From assembly GCF_902497875.1 (NCBI RefSeq), contig NZ_CABVHY010000032.1, forward strand, positions 1 through 64,000: a stretch of DNA of 64,000 nucleotides, written 5' to 3'. The notes beneath the pieces were generated by a model that was not told the origin of the DNA, ran no database searches, and saw only the letters and a program-made list of their open reading frames with translations. The position numbers and the translations under genes are program-made. The DNA is from Pseudomonas fluorescens (GTDB taxonomy: Bacteria > Pseudomonadota > Gammaproteobacteria > Pseudomonadales > Pseudomonadaceae). Shown piece by piece: positions 51,716 to 60,973 of this stretch; position 1 is the stretch's first letter, and the number at the start of each line of letters is the position of its first letter.

Positions 51716-52420
51716 TACCCCTGAGAGACGCTTTTGAAGTCAGGCAACAGGGGACTGGCTGCCGTCGATGACGCAACAGCAATACTGTCTGCTTGAACCG
51801 CCTCGGGCCTCTCCTCTTCTACCTCCCCGTTAAGCGCTTTGTGCATCTTTACGATGTCCAGCGCGCCGACCCATTTAGCAATGGCCATGGTCCCGACGCC
51901 GTTGCCGATGGTGTTGGTGATCGCGCGCTTCCGACATGAACCGGTCGACGCCTAACAACAGCACCATGCCCGCCACCGGAATGGTGCCGAGGGAAGATAG
52001 CGTCGCCGCAAGAATGATGAATCCCGAACCGGTGACACCCGCAGAGCCCTTGGAGGTGAACATCAGCACTGCCAGTACGATCAACTGATCAGTCAGGGTC
52101 AACGGGGTGTTCGTTGCCTGCGCAATGAAGATGGCGGCGATGGTGCAATAGATCGCCTGACCATCCGGGTTGAAGGTCAAGCCCGAGGGAATGATCATCC
52201 CGGCAACGGGTTTGGAAACACCGGCCTTTTCCATCTTGGAAATCATCTGCGGCAGCACCGATTCCGAGGAGCTGGTGCCCAGTACTGTGAACAGTTCTTC
52301 CTTGATGAATTTCAGAAACTTCCACAGGCTGAAACCGCTGTCGCGGCAGATCGGCCCAAGCACGAAGATCACGAACACCGCGCAGGTCAGGTAGACGCCC
52401 ACGCTGGCGCTGGTCGACAT
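51716..52420 (-). pseudogene. dctA: dctA pseudogene (C4-dicarboxylate:cation symporter), truncated and frameshifted
   Basis: The frame from about 52420 to 51930 encodes the second half of DctA: YLTCAVFVIFVLG, IKEELFTVLGTSSSESVLPQ, SGLTFNPDGQAIYCTIAAIF and GVDRFMSEAR. It then shifts within GCGCGC (51922-51928), and a second frame completes the protein (AITNTIGNGVGTMAIAKWVG) to a stop at 51716. The first half (about 200 residues) is absent. Thus a 5' deletion plus a 2-base loss; it should be non-functional. Confidence 0.85.
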
Positions 52421-52622
52421 CGATCACCTGGATGAAGCGCAATCTTCGTTCGACTGAATAGTCGTTGGCCGGCGTCAGCTATCGGTCAAGAGCGGTGAGT
52501 CAGTAAAAGCAAAAATCAGCTAACCTGCCAACAGCACGGATTTGTACTATTTTTATAGCTTCTCTGGATTGACCTTCCTGATCAGAACGGACTGCCGTCG
52601 ATCCATAACAGGAGATCGCGCC

Positions 52623-52973
52623 ATGAAACGCTTGCTTGGGTCCCTTGGACTCTCGTTGTTACTGGTGGCATCGGCGGTGTTCGCTCATCACGGCTGGAGT
52701 GAGTACGACTCGAGCAAAACCTTGCAGCTGGACGGGACGATCGAGGAATCCGGCTATTCCCACCCACATGGATTCGTGCGTCTCAAGACCGACGACAAGA
52801 CCTGGAACGTCGTGCTGGCGCCGCCATCGCGCATGCAGAATCGGGGTCTTTCCAAGGAAATGCTGAGTGTCGGTAATCGAGCCACGGTGGTCGGCTATCA
52901 GAATCGCAACAAGCCCGATGAGCTGCGGGCAGAAAGCATCACGGTCGACAACAAGACCACCGAGTTACGCTGA
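52623..52973 (+). CDS. Exported DUF6152-like protein
   Basis: 116 residues from ATG 52623 (AGGAG upstream). A signal peptide (1-21, ending VFA) precedes HHGWSEYD, a His-rich mature start that could bind metal, and an OB-like beta domain (LQLDGTIEESGYSHPHGFVRL; VGNRATVVGYQNR). The pattern fits DUF6152, a family of periplasmic proteins of unknown function, often next to DUF6644 membrane proteins. Its stop overlaps the start of such a gene by one base. Confidence 0.82.
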   Translation: MKRLLGSLGLSLLLVASAVFAHHGWSEYDSSKTLQLDGTIEESGYSHPHGFVRLKTDDKTWNVVLAPPSRMQNRGLSKEMLSVGNRATVVGYQNRNKPDELRAESITVDNKTTELR

Positions 52974-53485
52974 TGCAGGCAACCGGTACCAGCGGTGGAT
53001 CGGGTCCCGAAGGCTGGCTGGACTATGTGGATGGCTCGCAACTCGGTTCGGCCATGCGCAGCGAGCTGTGGCTGTATCCGATAGTCGAGGTGGTTCACAT
53101 CATTGGATTCGTGGTGCTCGTCGGCTCTGTCGTCATGTTCGATCTGCGGGTTCTCGGGCTGTCGAGAGATATTCCGGTGACGGCACTGGCTCACCACCTC
53201 CTGAAGTGGGGAGTCGCTGGCCTGCTATTGATCGTCCCGGCTGGGCTGATGATGTTTTCAGCACACCCACATGACTTCGCATCCAACAGCATTTTTATTC
53301 TGAAGCTTTGCCTGATCGGTACCGCGGGCCTCAATGCGGCCCTTTTCCACGTGGGTGTGTTCCGTTCGGTGGCCCAGTGGAACACCGGCGCCGCGGCGCC
53401 TGGAATAGCAAAAATCCAGGCAATGCTGTCGATTATGTTGTGGATCACCGTGGTGCTCTGCGGTCGACTGCTGGCCTATACCTGA
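52973..53485 (+). CDS. DUF6644-like four-helix membrane protein
   Basis: 170 residues; TGATG overlap with the DUF6152 gene. Four hydrophobic helices follow a soluble N-terminus (WLDYVDGSQLGSAMRSELWLYP). His residues VVHIIGFVV, LAHHLLKWG, FSAHPHDF and FHVGVF lie near the membrane faces and could hold a haem or metal. Function unknown. With the DUF6152 protein it likely forms a periplasm/membrane module. Confidence 0.82.
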   Translation: MQATGTSGGSGPEGWLDYVDGSQLGSAMRSELWLYPIVEVVHIIGFVVLVGSVVMFDLRVLGLSRDIPVTALAHHLLKWGVAGLLLIVPAGLMMFSAHPHDFASNSIFILKLCLIGTAGLNAALFHVGVFRSVAQWNTGAAAPGIAKIQAMLSIMLWITVVLCGRLLAYT

Positions 53486-53536
53486 CAGGGCAACATGGCG
53501 TGTTGCTGGCGGTCACTCACGACCATGGGCACTCTT

Positions 53537-54127
53537 ATGCGCCGCACATTGTTATCCGGGCTTTTGTTTGCACTTGCATTCAGTTTCGGCCAGCCGCTCG
53601 CCTTCTCCGAAGCCCTTCCAGATGAAGAAGGCATCTGGGCGGCGCTCAAATCCGGCGGATATGTCGTCTTGATGCGGCACGCCATAACCGAGCCCGGCAT
53701 CGGCGATCCTCCAGGCTTTACGCTCGATGATTGCCGCACACAGCGCAATTTGTCGGCCCAGGGACGTATCGACGCGCAGCATATTGGCGAGGCTTTCCGC
53801 CGCCGTGGAGTACCTGTGAGTGAGGTGCTTTCCAGCCGCTGGTGCCGATGTCTCGAGACCGCAAAACTGGCCTTTGGCAGCGTGACTCCCGCGCCGATGC
53901 TTGATTCGATGTTCAGGGAGACCGGTACTGCAGGCGAAGAAAAAATGCGGCAAGTGTTCGCGGCCGCCAAGCGGCGACCGTCTGCAGAAAATCTGGTTTT
54001 CGTTACCCATAACCAGAACATCCTGGCGCTGACCGGCTTATCCGTGGCCTCAGGGGAAATGGTCATTGCAGTGCCCAAGGGGGACGAACAATTCAAAGTC
54101 ATCGGGAGGCTGAGTATTGAGCGTTAG
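53537..54127 (+). CDS. Exported histidine phosphatase superfamily protein
   Basis: 196 residues from ATG 53537, at which an N-terminal signal (MRRTLLSGLLFALAFSFGQP) begins; ATG 53525 is possible. The phosphatase signature LMRHAITEPG contains the catalytic His, and FVTHNQNILALTG the second His. The RHG motif is RHA here. It is an acid-phosphatase-type enzyme of the periplasm; substrate unknown. It follows the DUF6152/DUF6644 pair by about 50 bases, perhaps in one transcript. Confidence 0.87.
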   Translation: MRRTLLSGLLFALAFSFGQPLAFSEALPDEEGIWAALKSGGYVVLMRHAITEPGIGDPPGFTLDDCRTQRNLSAQGRIDAQHIGEAFRRRGVPVSEVLSSRWCRCLETAKLAFGSVTPAPMLDSMFRETGTAGEEKMRQVFAAAKRRPSAENLVFVTHNQNILALTGLSVASGEMVIAVPKGDEQFKVIGRLSIER

Positions 54128-54453
54128 GCTGGTCGCGGGTTCATGCCTGGCTGTGGAGTCAGTGGCCGGTATGTCTGCTGTGAGTCCAGAGTGTGTAAAA
54201 ACGCTTCTACGAATCCTTGCTATGGTTTCTGAGGGTTTCATCGCCCGCGGGCCATAGGTCACAGGAATAGAAGTTCAGGAATCTACAGTGACCGCGGACA
54301 TGGTCAGTCGCGACGCTTTTGGCTAAGTGTTCACGCAGATAGCTGATGCCGATCAGATGGACTCAGTTCCACTGGTGAATTTTACGCAAACTTTACGGGC
54401 AGCCATGTTGAGTCAATCGATACTGTGCGACGCTCATCAGCCAGGCGTCTTTT
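54128..54453. other. Intergenic region, 326 bases, no gene seen
   Basis: Nothing recognisable between the phosphatase gene and trkH. The promoter of trkH is presumably here, but I could not fix it. Confidence 0.4.
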
Positions 54454-55908
54454 ATGTCCATTGCAGTACTGCGGCTTATCGGATTTATCCTGGGTATTTT
54501 TTTGATCACATTGGCCGTGAGCATGGTGATTCCCATGTTTACGCTGGTGGTTTATGACCGCAGTGATGATCTGTCGGCGTTTCTCTGGTCGAGCCTGATC
54601 ACGTTCGTCTGTGGGCTGGCGTTGATTATTCGCGGGCGTCCAGAGGTTGCCCAACTTCGTCCACGAGATATGTACCTGTTGACCACGGCCAGTTGGGTTG
54701 TCGTCTGCGCCTTTGCGGCTTTGCCGATGGTGCTCATCCATCACATCAGCTATACCGATGCATTTTTTGAAACGATGTCCGGCATCACCACCACCGGCTC
54801 GACGATTTTGACGGGGCTGGATACCGCGTCACCAGGATTACTGATTTGGCGCTCGATGCTGCACTGGCTCGGGGGAATCGGTTTTATCGGTATGGCTGTG
54901 GCGATTTTGCCTTTGTTGCGAGTCGGCGGCATGCGTCTGTTTCAGACAGAATCTTCAGACTGGTCAGAGAAAGTGACACCACGCTCTCACGTCGCGGCGA
55001 AATATATTCTGGTGCTCTACCTCGGGCTGACCGGGGTGTCCGCTCTGGCGCTATGGGTAGCGGGCATGACGCCTTTCGAAGCGATCAATCATGCGATGTC
55101 ATTTATTTCAACGGGCGGCTTTTCAACCTCGGATGCATCTCTGGCGCACTGGCCTCAACCGGCTATTCATTGGATATCCGTGGTCGTCATGATACTCGGC
55201 AGCCTGCCTTTCACTTTGTATGTCGCCACACTACGGGGCAACAGAAGTGCATTATTAAAAGACCATCAGGTGCGAGGGTTCATTGGGTTTCTAGTGATTA
55301 CCTGGCTGCTGTTGGGTACGTGGTTGTGCTTTAACAGTGACTACGGCTGGTGGGAAGCGTTTCGAATCGTGGCCGTCAATGTGACCTCGGTGGTCACGAC
55401 CACCGGTTTAGCCCTCGGGGATTACACCTTATGGGGCAGCTTTGCTGTTCTGCTGTTTTTCTATTTGACCTTCGTCGGCGGCTGCTCCGGGTCTACGGCG
55501 GGAGGGCTTAAAATATTCCGCTTTCAGGTCGCCTCCTCATTGCTGGTGGGCAGCCTGAAACAACTGATTCATCCTCGTGCGGTCATTCGGAAAAAATACA
55601 ACGGCCACCCGATTGACGAAGACATCGCGCGCTCGCTCTTGACCTTTTCATTCTTTTTCACCATCACCATCGGTGGCATTGCCCTGGGGTTGGCGCTGAT
55701 CGGTCTTGATTGGACGACTGCTTTAAGCGGTGCTGCCACCGCAGTATGCAACGTTGGCCCCGGACTGGGCACGATCATTGGTCCTGCGGGCAATTTCTCG
55801 ACCTTGCCGGATGCAGCAAAATGGCTGTTGACCATCGGCATGCTCTTGGGAAGGCTGGAAATTTTGACCGTGCTGGTGCTGCTCACACCAGTCTTTTGGA
55901 GGTACTGA
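54454..55908 (+). CDS. trkH: TrkH-family potassium uptake channel
   Basis: 484 residues, eight or more membrane helices with four selectivity-filter repeats: MSGITTTGSTIL, ISTGGFSTSD, VTSVVTTTGLALGDY and AVCNVGPGLGTII; these line the K+ pore. GCSGSTAGGLKIFR is the gating-loop signature. It needs a TrkA-like nucleotide-binding partner, which is not next to it. It may balance the KefB-like antiporter at 6850 but is not linked to it. Confidence 0.93.
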   Translation: MSIAVLRLIGFILGIFLITLAVSMVIPMFTLVVYDRSDDLSAFLWSSLITFVCGLALIIRGRPEVAQLRPRDMYLLTTASWVVVCAFAALPMVLIHHISYTDAFFETMSGITTTGSTILTGLDTASPGLLIWRSMLHWLGGIGFIGMAVAILPLLRVGGMRLFQTESSDWSEKVTPRSHVAAKYILVLYLGLTGVSALALWVAGMTPFEAINHAMSFISTGGFSTSDASLAHWPQPAIHWISVVVMILGSLPFTLYVATLRGNRSALLKDHQVRGFIGFLVITWLLLGTWLCFNSDYGWWEAFRIVAVNVTSVVTTTGLALGDYTLWGSFAVLLFFYLTFVGGCSGSTAGGLKIFRFQVASSLLVGSLKQLIHPRAVIRKKYNGHPIDEDIARSLLTFSFFFTITIGGIALGLALIGLDWTTALSGAATAVCNVGPGLGTIIGPAGNFSTLPDAAKWLLTIGMLLGRLEILTVLVLLTPVFWRY

Positions 55909-55946
55909 TCGGGTTGGCAGGAGCGCACTTTACACTGGCGTCCGGA

Positions 55947-56834
55947 TCAGGTTTTGAAAAGCTCCGCGCCCATGAAGTCGATGAACGCGCGCAGCTTCGG
56001 CGCCAGGTGCTTGCTCGACGGCCAGAGCATGCGGAAGGTGCCCTGATGATGGTTGTAGTCGTCCAGCACCCTCACCAGTTCGCCGGCCGCGATGGCATCG
56101 CGCACCATGAAATCCGGAAGGCAGGCGATTCCAAGGCCATCGCGGGCGACGTGAAACAGGGCCTCGGTGGTGTTGCACACCATCGAGGCCAAGAGGACGG
56201 GTTCTGCCTCGCCCTCCGGACTGCGCAAGGGCCACGACTCGAACTTACCGGTACTCGGGAACTTGTGTTGCAGGCAGGCGTGGCCCGTCAGGTCGGCGGG
56301 CACGCGCGGAGTGCCGCGCGCGGCGAAGTACCGGGGCGAGGCAACTAGCAGCAGCTTGAAGGTACCCAGTGCACGGGACATCAACCGGGAATCAGTCGGT
56401 TCTCCGGTGCGAATGACAACATCGAATCCGTCCTCGATTACATCGACCATCCGATCCGAGAAATCCACGTCCAGTTCGATGGCGGGGTAGCGGTGCATGA
56501 AGGCCGTCAGCGCCGGCATGACCAAGCTGCTGACCAGCGGCATGCTAACGCGCAGCTTGCCTTGGGGCGCCTGCCGGGTTTCCGACAGTTCCAATTCCGC
56601 CGCCTCGACCTCGCAGAGGATGCGCCGGCAACGCTCCAGGAACAGCGTGCCCTCGGCGGTCAGCGTGATACTGCGCGTGCTGCGGTGGAGCAGGCGCACG
56701 CCCAGCCGCTCCTCCAGCCGGGCCACGCTCTTGCCCACGGCGGAAGACGAGACGCCGAGCACGCGCCCGGCTTGCGAAAAGCTACGGTCTTGCGCCGCCT
56801 GCACGAAGAACGCGATGCCATTGAGGGAGTCCAT
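55947..56834 (-). CDS. LysR-family transcriptional regulator
   Basis: 295 residues. Helix-turn-helix near residues 15-42 (RSFSQAAGRVLGVSS-like, reading RSFSQAGRVLGVSSSAVGKS), effector domain to residue 290. The group resembles CrgA/AaeR-like regulators that respond to aromatic compounds. Divergent from a DHA2 MFS exporter; a regulator/exporter pair is the standard reading. Confidence 0.92.
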   Translation of the reverse strand: MDSLNGIAFFVQAAQDRSFSQAGRVLGVSSSAVGKSVARLEERLGVRLLHRSTRSITLTAEGTLFLERCRRILCEVEAAELELSETRQAPQGKLRVSMPLVSSLVMPALTAFMHRYPAIELDVDFSDRMVDVIEDGFDVVIRTGEPTDSRLMSRALGTFKLLLVASPRYFAARGTPRVPADLTGHACLQHKFPSTGKFESWPLRSPEGEAEPVLLASMVCNTTEALFHVARDGLGIACLPDFMVRDAIAAGELVRVLDDYNHHQGTFRMLWPSSKHLAPKLRAFIDFMGAELFKT

Positions 56835-57007
56835 TCTTCACCGCTCCAAGAAAATTTGTCCGATATGTTCGGAACCTTAGCCCATTTTTCTTAATCGAGC
56901 CCGCACTTACGCTGACGGCTGCACAGGTTGGATGCGGCTGTCTTGGCTTTCGAGATACGGCTTTGGCGTCTGCCTGACCCTCTACTGACTCTTTGCGGAT
57001 GTTTCCC

Positions 57008-58540
57008 ATGACACAAGCCCTGACCGCCACAAGCGGTACCACCGGACGCGACTGGCTGCAACTGCTCGCCGCCTGCCTTACCGGCATCCTGATCCCGCTG
57101 TGCTTCACTGGGCCGGCCGTCGTGCTGCCGTCCATCAGTCAGGAACTGGGCGGGACGGCGGTGCAACTGAACTGGGTGGTCAACGGCTACATCCTGACCT
57201 ACGGCAGCGCCATGATGGCGGCCGGCAGCCTGACCGACACCTATGGCCGCAAGCGCGTGTGGCTGGTTGGCCTGGCGCTATTCGTGCTGATGACACTCTT
57301 AATCTCGCTGGCGCCGACGGTCGGCTGGATCGACGGGCTGCGCCTTGCGCAAGGGCTGGGCGGCGCAGCCGCCTTCGCGGGCGCCATGTCCTCGCTGGCG
57401 CAGACCTTCCACGGCCCGATCCGCACACGTGTGTTCAGCCTGCTCGGCACCACGTTTGGCATCGGCCTGGCCTTCGGGCCGCTGGCGGCAGGCTGGCTGG
57501 TGGAGGTGGCGGGCTGGCACTGGGTGTTCCTGGCGACGGCGCTGATCGGGGTGGCCGGTTTCCTGCTGGTGTGGATCAGCGCCACGGAGTCCCGAGACCC
57601 AGACTCTACCGGCCTGGACTGGCCCGGCGCCCTCAGCTTCACCGCCGCGCTGAGCTTGTTCACCTACGGCATCCTGCTGGCGCCGGAAGAAGGCTGGCGC
57701 AGCGCTTCGGTGCTCGGCACGCTGCTGGCCTCAGTCGGGCTGTTCATCGCATTTGTACGCATCGAACGCCGCGTCGCGCGCCCGATGCTCGACCTGTCGT
57801 TGTTCGGCAGTGGCCGCTTCGTCGGTGTGCAGGTGTTGGCCGCATCGCCGGCCTTCTTCTTTGTCACACTGATCGTGATGCTGCCGGGCCGCTTCATCGG
57901 CATCGACGGACTGAGCGCATTGGAAGCGGGCCAAATGATGATCGCCCTGGCAGCGCCGCTGCTGGTCGTGCCGTTCCTTGCCGCGTTGTTGTCGCGCTGG
58001 TTCACCTCCGGCATGCTGTCTGGCGTCGGGCTGCTGTTGGTGGCGGCCGGACTGGTCTGGTTGAGCCAGGTGTTGTCCGGCGGGGCCGGCCCTGCGCTGA
58101 TAGCGCCGTTGGCGCTGATCGGCGCAGGCATTGGCCTGCCTTGGGGGCTGATGGATGGCATGGCCGTGAGCGTGGTGGAGAAAGAACGTACAGGCATGGC
58201 GACCGGCATCTTCAACTGCGTGCGTGTTTCGGCTGACGGGATTGCCATCGCAGTGGCGGGCGCGCTGCTGGCGTTCTTGATTCAGGGCGGGTTGCTCGGC
58301 ACCTTGACCGCGGCCGATCCAGCGGTTGTGATCGAGGTCGCCAATCGCGCCGCGCTCGGCGATCTGGCACAGGCCAGTGCCCTTGTCAGCGGAGAGCGCG
58401 CCTTGCTGCTGGCGACCTACGACCAGGCATTGCGCTGGGTCTTGTACGTCCTGGCCGCATCTTCGGCACTGACTGCGTTGCTGGTGTTCGCCTTGCTGGG
58501 TCGATCGCGTGCGCATGAAGAAGTGGGAGCGGCGGCATGA
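57008..58540 (+). CDS. DHA2-family MFS drug exporter (14-helix)
   Basis: 510 residues from ATG 57008 (ATG 56999 is an alternative; neither has a strong ribosome site). 14 membrane helices; DHA2 markers are LNWVVNGYILTYGSAMMAAG, LTDTYGRKRVWLVG (motif A) and the motif C-like LGTTFGIGLAFGPLAAGWL. Proton-driven export of a drug or aromatic acid. Divergent from the LysR gene, 173 bases away. Confidence 0.9.
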   Translation: MTQALTATSGTTGRDWLQLLAACLTGILIPLCFTGPAVVLPSISQELGGTAVQLNWVVNGYILTYGSAMMAAGSLTDTYGRKRVWLVGLALFVLMTLLISLAPTVGWIDGLRLAQGLGGAAAFAGAMSSLAQTFHGPIRTRVFSLLGTTFGIGLAFGPLAAGWLVEVAGWHWVFLATALIGVAGFLLVWISATESRDPDSTGLDWPGALSFTAALSLFTYGILLAPEEGWRSASVLGTLLASVGLFIAFVRIERRVARPMLDLSLFGSGRFVGVQVLAASPAFFFVTLIVMLPGRFIGIDGLSALEAGQMMIALAAPLLVVPFLAALLSRWFTSGMLSGVGLLLVAAGLVWLSQVLSGGAGPALIAPLALIGAGIGLPWGLMDGMAVSVVEKERTGMATGIFNCVRVSADGIAIAVAGALLAFLIQGGLLGTLTAADPAVVIEVANRAALGDLAQASALVSGERALLLATYDQALRWVLYVLAASSALTALLVFALLGRSRAHEEVGAAA

Positions 58541-59097
58541 ATTCGATTGGGACAGGCTCTCGGTCCCCCGACCGCACAGGGCATCGGGCTATACGCGGGT
58601 ATCCAGCCGGGACGGCTCGACTCGGCTCATCGCATCAAGCCAGCGGTGCTGGCCACTTCAATGCAGGTTATGCGACTGATCCGCCAGCCCGCAGGCCTTC
58701 ATCGACTCGTGCCGCAATGCCTCCACCTTGCGCAGATTAGAGTCGGGCCGGGCGCGAAATTGCGTGGCAAAGCGGTCGGCGCTGCAGCCGCAGAACCGGG
58801 CATGATCCGAGCGCACATGCTGCATGTAGTCGTCGTAGCTCTTGTACACCCCCGCGACGATGGTCTCCTTGCATCTACACACTCACGATGTAGCTCCATC
58901 GCTACTTGCGCAAACGTACTATTGCCCAGCGATAGAGTGAGTGAGCTTTCGTATGATTTGTAGTCTGCCGAACAGGCTCTCGCTGGCATCGATTGTGATC
59001 AGTTCAACAAACCGGGAAACACTGGGGCCAGACTTGGAGCAGCTAATCAGGCCATACTTGAAGGGATAGACATCGTTGCGCGGCAACCTGCGAGTAC
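58541..59097. other. Intergenic region, 557 bases, possibly decayed coding DNA
   Basis: No complete gene. A 74-codon minus-strand frame (58658-58882) reads TIVAGVYKSYDDYMQHVRSD and CSADRFATQF, protein-like but unassigned. A second minus-strand stretch near 58925-59090 reads YPFKYGLISCSKSGPSVSRF with a stop at 58919 and loosely resembles the end of a LysR effector domain. Both lack convincing starts. Confidence 0.3.
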
Positions 59098-59766
59098 TTA
59101 TTTCCCGCCGGATAAATAGACCTGCCGCATATCGAAGGCCCAGCCATCGAGCACCGGCTTGAAATCATCCAATGTCATGACCTGCTTATCATTTTCCAGT
59201 GTCAGGCCAGTTTCTTTGCGCACTATTTGCGCCACAACGTCATGATCGGCGGCATCCAGAACAGCTACTTCGGTGGTGATTTCACTGTCTTGGTCGCGGA
59301 TGCCAGTAGCCGTGCTGACGCCGGCAGCAAGCAGTGTCACGGGAAGCCACTCATAAAATCGCAAGCTCTGAGTTCTGGCCGCGACCGAGATGATGGAGGG
59401 CCTGACGATTAGTGTGTCGGGGCCTGGGGTCGCGACGACAGTCATGACCTTGCCCAGTTGGTGTTTGAGGGCGGCATCGTAGTAATGGGTCACGGCCGAG
59501 AGCGTTGACTGCGGAGCGCGTTCGGTCGGCAGCACTTCTGGATAGAATACGCTCGGCTCGATATACACACGCCTGTAATGGTTGATATTGAGAGTCGGGC
59601 TCACCCAAGTCAGCACAACTTTCCCGGAGGGAAGCTTTTTTTCCGTCAGTTGACTGTAGTCATATAAGAAGCCCGAATACTCTTCGGGTGTGATGGTTTT
59701 ACTGGCACACGCGGTGAGCGAAATGGATAGGGCAGCCATTAGCGGCAGCGAGATACTTCTTCCCAT
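59098..59766 (-). CDS. DUF3313-like lipoprotein
   Basis: 222 residues from ATG 59766, chosen over ATG 59796 because CAGGAA lies upstream of it and it places the lipobox (ISLTAC) at residue 20. After the lipid-anchored Cys comes a DUF3313-type domain: SGFLYDYSQLTEKKLPSG, WVSPTLNINHYRRVYIEP, YYDAALKHQLG and a final LDGWAFDMR. Envelope lipoprotein of unknown role. Transcribed away from the two-component genes; shares strand with the small ORF upstream. Confidence 0.85.
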   Translation of the reverse strand: MGRSISLPLMAALSISLTACASKTITPEEYSGFLYDYSQLTEKKLPSGKVVLTWVSPTLNINHYRRVYIEPSVFYPEVLPTERAPQSTLSAVTHYYDAALKHQLGKVMTVVATPGPDTLIVRPSIISVAARTQSLRFYEWLPVTLLAAGVSTATGIRDQDSEITTEVAVLDAADHDVVAQIVRKETGLTLENDKQVMTLDDFKPVLDGWAFDMRQVYLSGGK

Positions 59767-59814
59767 TGTTGGCGTTCCTGAAACGATATTTTTCATTGGT
59801 GGTACGTGTAGAGC

Positions 59815-60090
59815 TCAGGTGCCTGGGCGGCCCTCTGAGTCCTCGATTTTCAGTTCGCCATTAGCCATGATCCACTGAGTGAACTCGGAGATCGGCACAG
59901 AGTGGGAGTACTCCACCCATTGGCCGCACCCCGGACTGTAGCGCTCGATATAGCGGATCAGGACGACACGTTCGCGATCGCTGGAAAGTGCCATACGCGA
60001 CTCTTGGAAAAGTACTGGATCGTTGCTCCAGACCTTGCTGGTGCGCTGCGTCAGGATCAAAGAGTTGGTGCATTTGTCTTGGCTGCTCAA
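59815..60090 (-). CDS. Small hypothetical ORF (start uncertain, maybe truncated)
   Basis: 91 residues from a TTG at 60090. The frame stays open upstream to about 60225 (reading FNRETFLLPGYKSDISWQKR and so on) but has no ATG or GTG there, so either TTG is used or the gene has lost its start. The product has LIRYIERYSPGCGQWVEYSH, EFTQWIMANGELKIEDSEG. Unassigned. It sits between the DUF3313 lipoprotein (49 bases) and the response regulator, a common place for a small envelope partner. Confidence 0.5.
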   Translation of the reverse strand: MSSQDKCTNSLILTQRTSKVWSNDPVLFQESRMALSSDRERVVLIRYIERYSPGCGQWVEYSHSVPISEFTQWIMANGELKIEDSEGRPGT

Positions 60091-60262
60091 TGTCTGTATG
60101 GAGGGCGTTCCGGAATGGATTGCGCACAGCTTGCCTGAGCGTTTTTGCCAGGAGATGTCTGATTTATATCCAGGAAGTAGAAATGTTTCTCGATTGAAAT
60201 AAATGACCGTAACGCCAGAATAGTTTTAGATACCTCCTTTTTTGCACCATGGATCGCTGAAT

Positions 60263-60973
60263 GTGAGCAGGTTACTGATCGTCGACGACGATGTGGAAAT
60301 CCTATTGCTGCTAGAGAAGTTCTTTCTCTTGCATGCCTATGAAGTGGAACTGGCCACCCATGGCAAAGCGATGTGGGCGGCCATCGAGCGCAAGCGGCCG
60401 GACCTCATCATTCTCGATCTGATGCTTCCTGGTGAGGGTGGTCTAAGCCTCTGTCAGAAATTGAGGCTAAACACTCGCATTCCGATTGTGATGCTGACCG
60501 CTATGGGCGAGTTGAGTGACCGTATTGTCGGCCTGGAGTTGGGTGCCGATGACTACCTGACCAAGCCTTTCGACCCTAGAGAGTTGCTTGCCCGGTTACG
60601 CGCGGTGCTGCGCCGCGCCAGTGATCCTGTCCACCCGCGTATCGAAGATGCACGGCTGGTTATCAGCTTCGCTGGTTGGCATCTGGACATCACTCGCCGC
60701 GAGCTGCGTTCGTCTGCTGATGTCATGATTCCGCTCTCTGGCGGTGAATTCGATCTACTGGTGGTCTTTCTTGAACACCCTGAACGTATCCTTACCCGCG
60801 AACAATTGATCGACCTGACTCGGGGGCAGAATCATGAAGCCTTTGATCGAAGCATCGACGTGCAGGTCAGCCGCCTGCGACGAAAAATAGAGCCGGACAG
60901 CAAACGTCCAGATCTGATTCGTACCGTGCGCAATGGCGGATATATGTTCAACGCCAAGGTGACGCGGACGTGA
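60263..60973 (+). CDS. OmpR-family response regulator
   Basis: 236 residues from GTG 60263; a TTG at 60242 would add seven residues. Receiver domain with acidic pocket LLIVDDD, phosphoacceptor Asp52 in LIILDLMLPGEGG, Thr in VMLTAMG and Lys in DDYLTKPFDP; C-terminal winged helix (HLDITRRELRSS to RTVRNGGYMF). Partner of the kinase that follows with a four-base GTGA overlap. Confidence 0.94.
   Translation: MSRLLIVDDDVEILLLLEKFFLLHAYEVELATHGKAMWAAIERKRPDLIILDLMLPGEGGLSLCQKLRLNTRIPIVMLTAMGELSDRIVGLELGADDYLTKPFDPRELLARLRAVLRRASDPVHPRIEDARLVISFAGWHLDITRRELRSSADVMIPLSGGEFDLLVVFLEHPERILTREQLIDLTRGQNHEAFDRSIDVQVSRLRRKIEPDSKRPDLIRTVRNGGYMFNAKVTRT

Noticed and set aside
57100..58236. Second plus-strand frame inside the DHA2 exporter
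   Set aside because: Out-of-frame reading of a clear 14-helix transporter.
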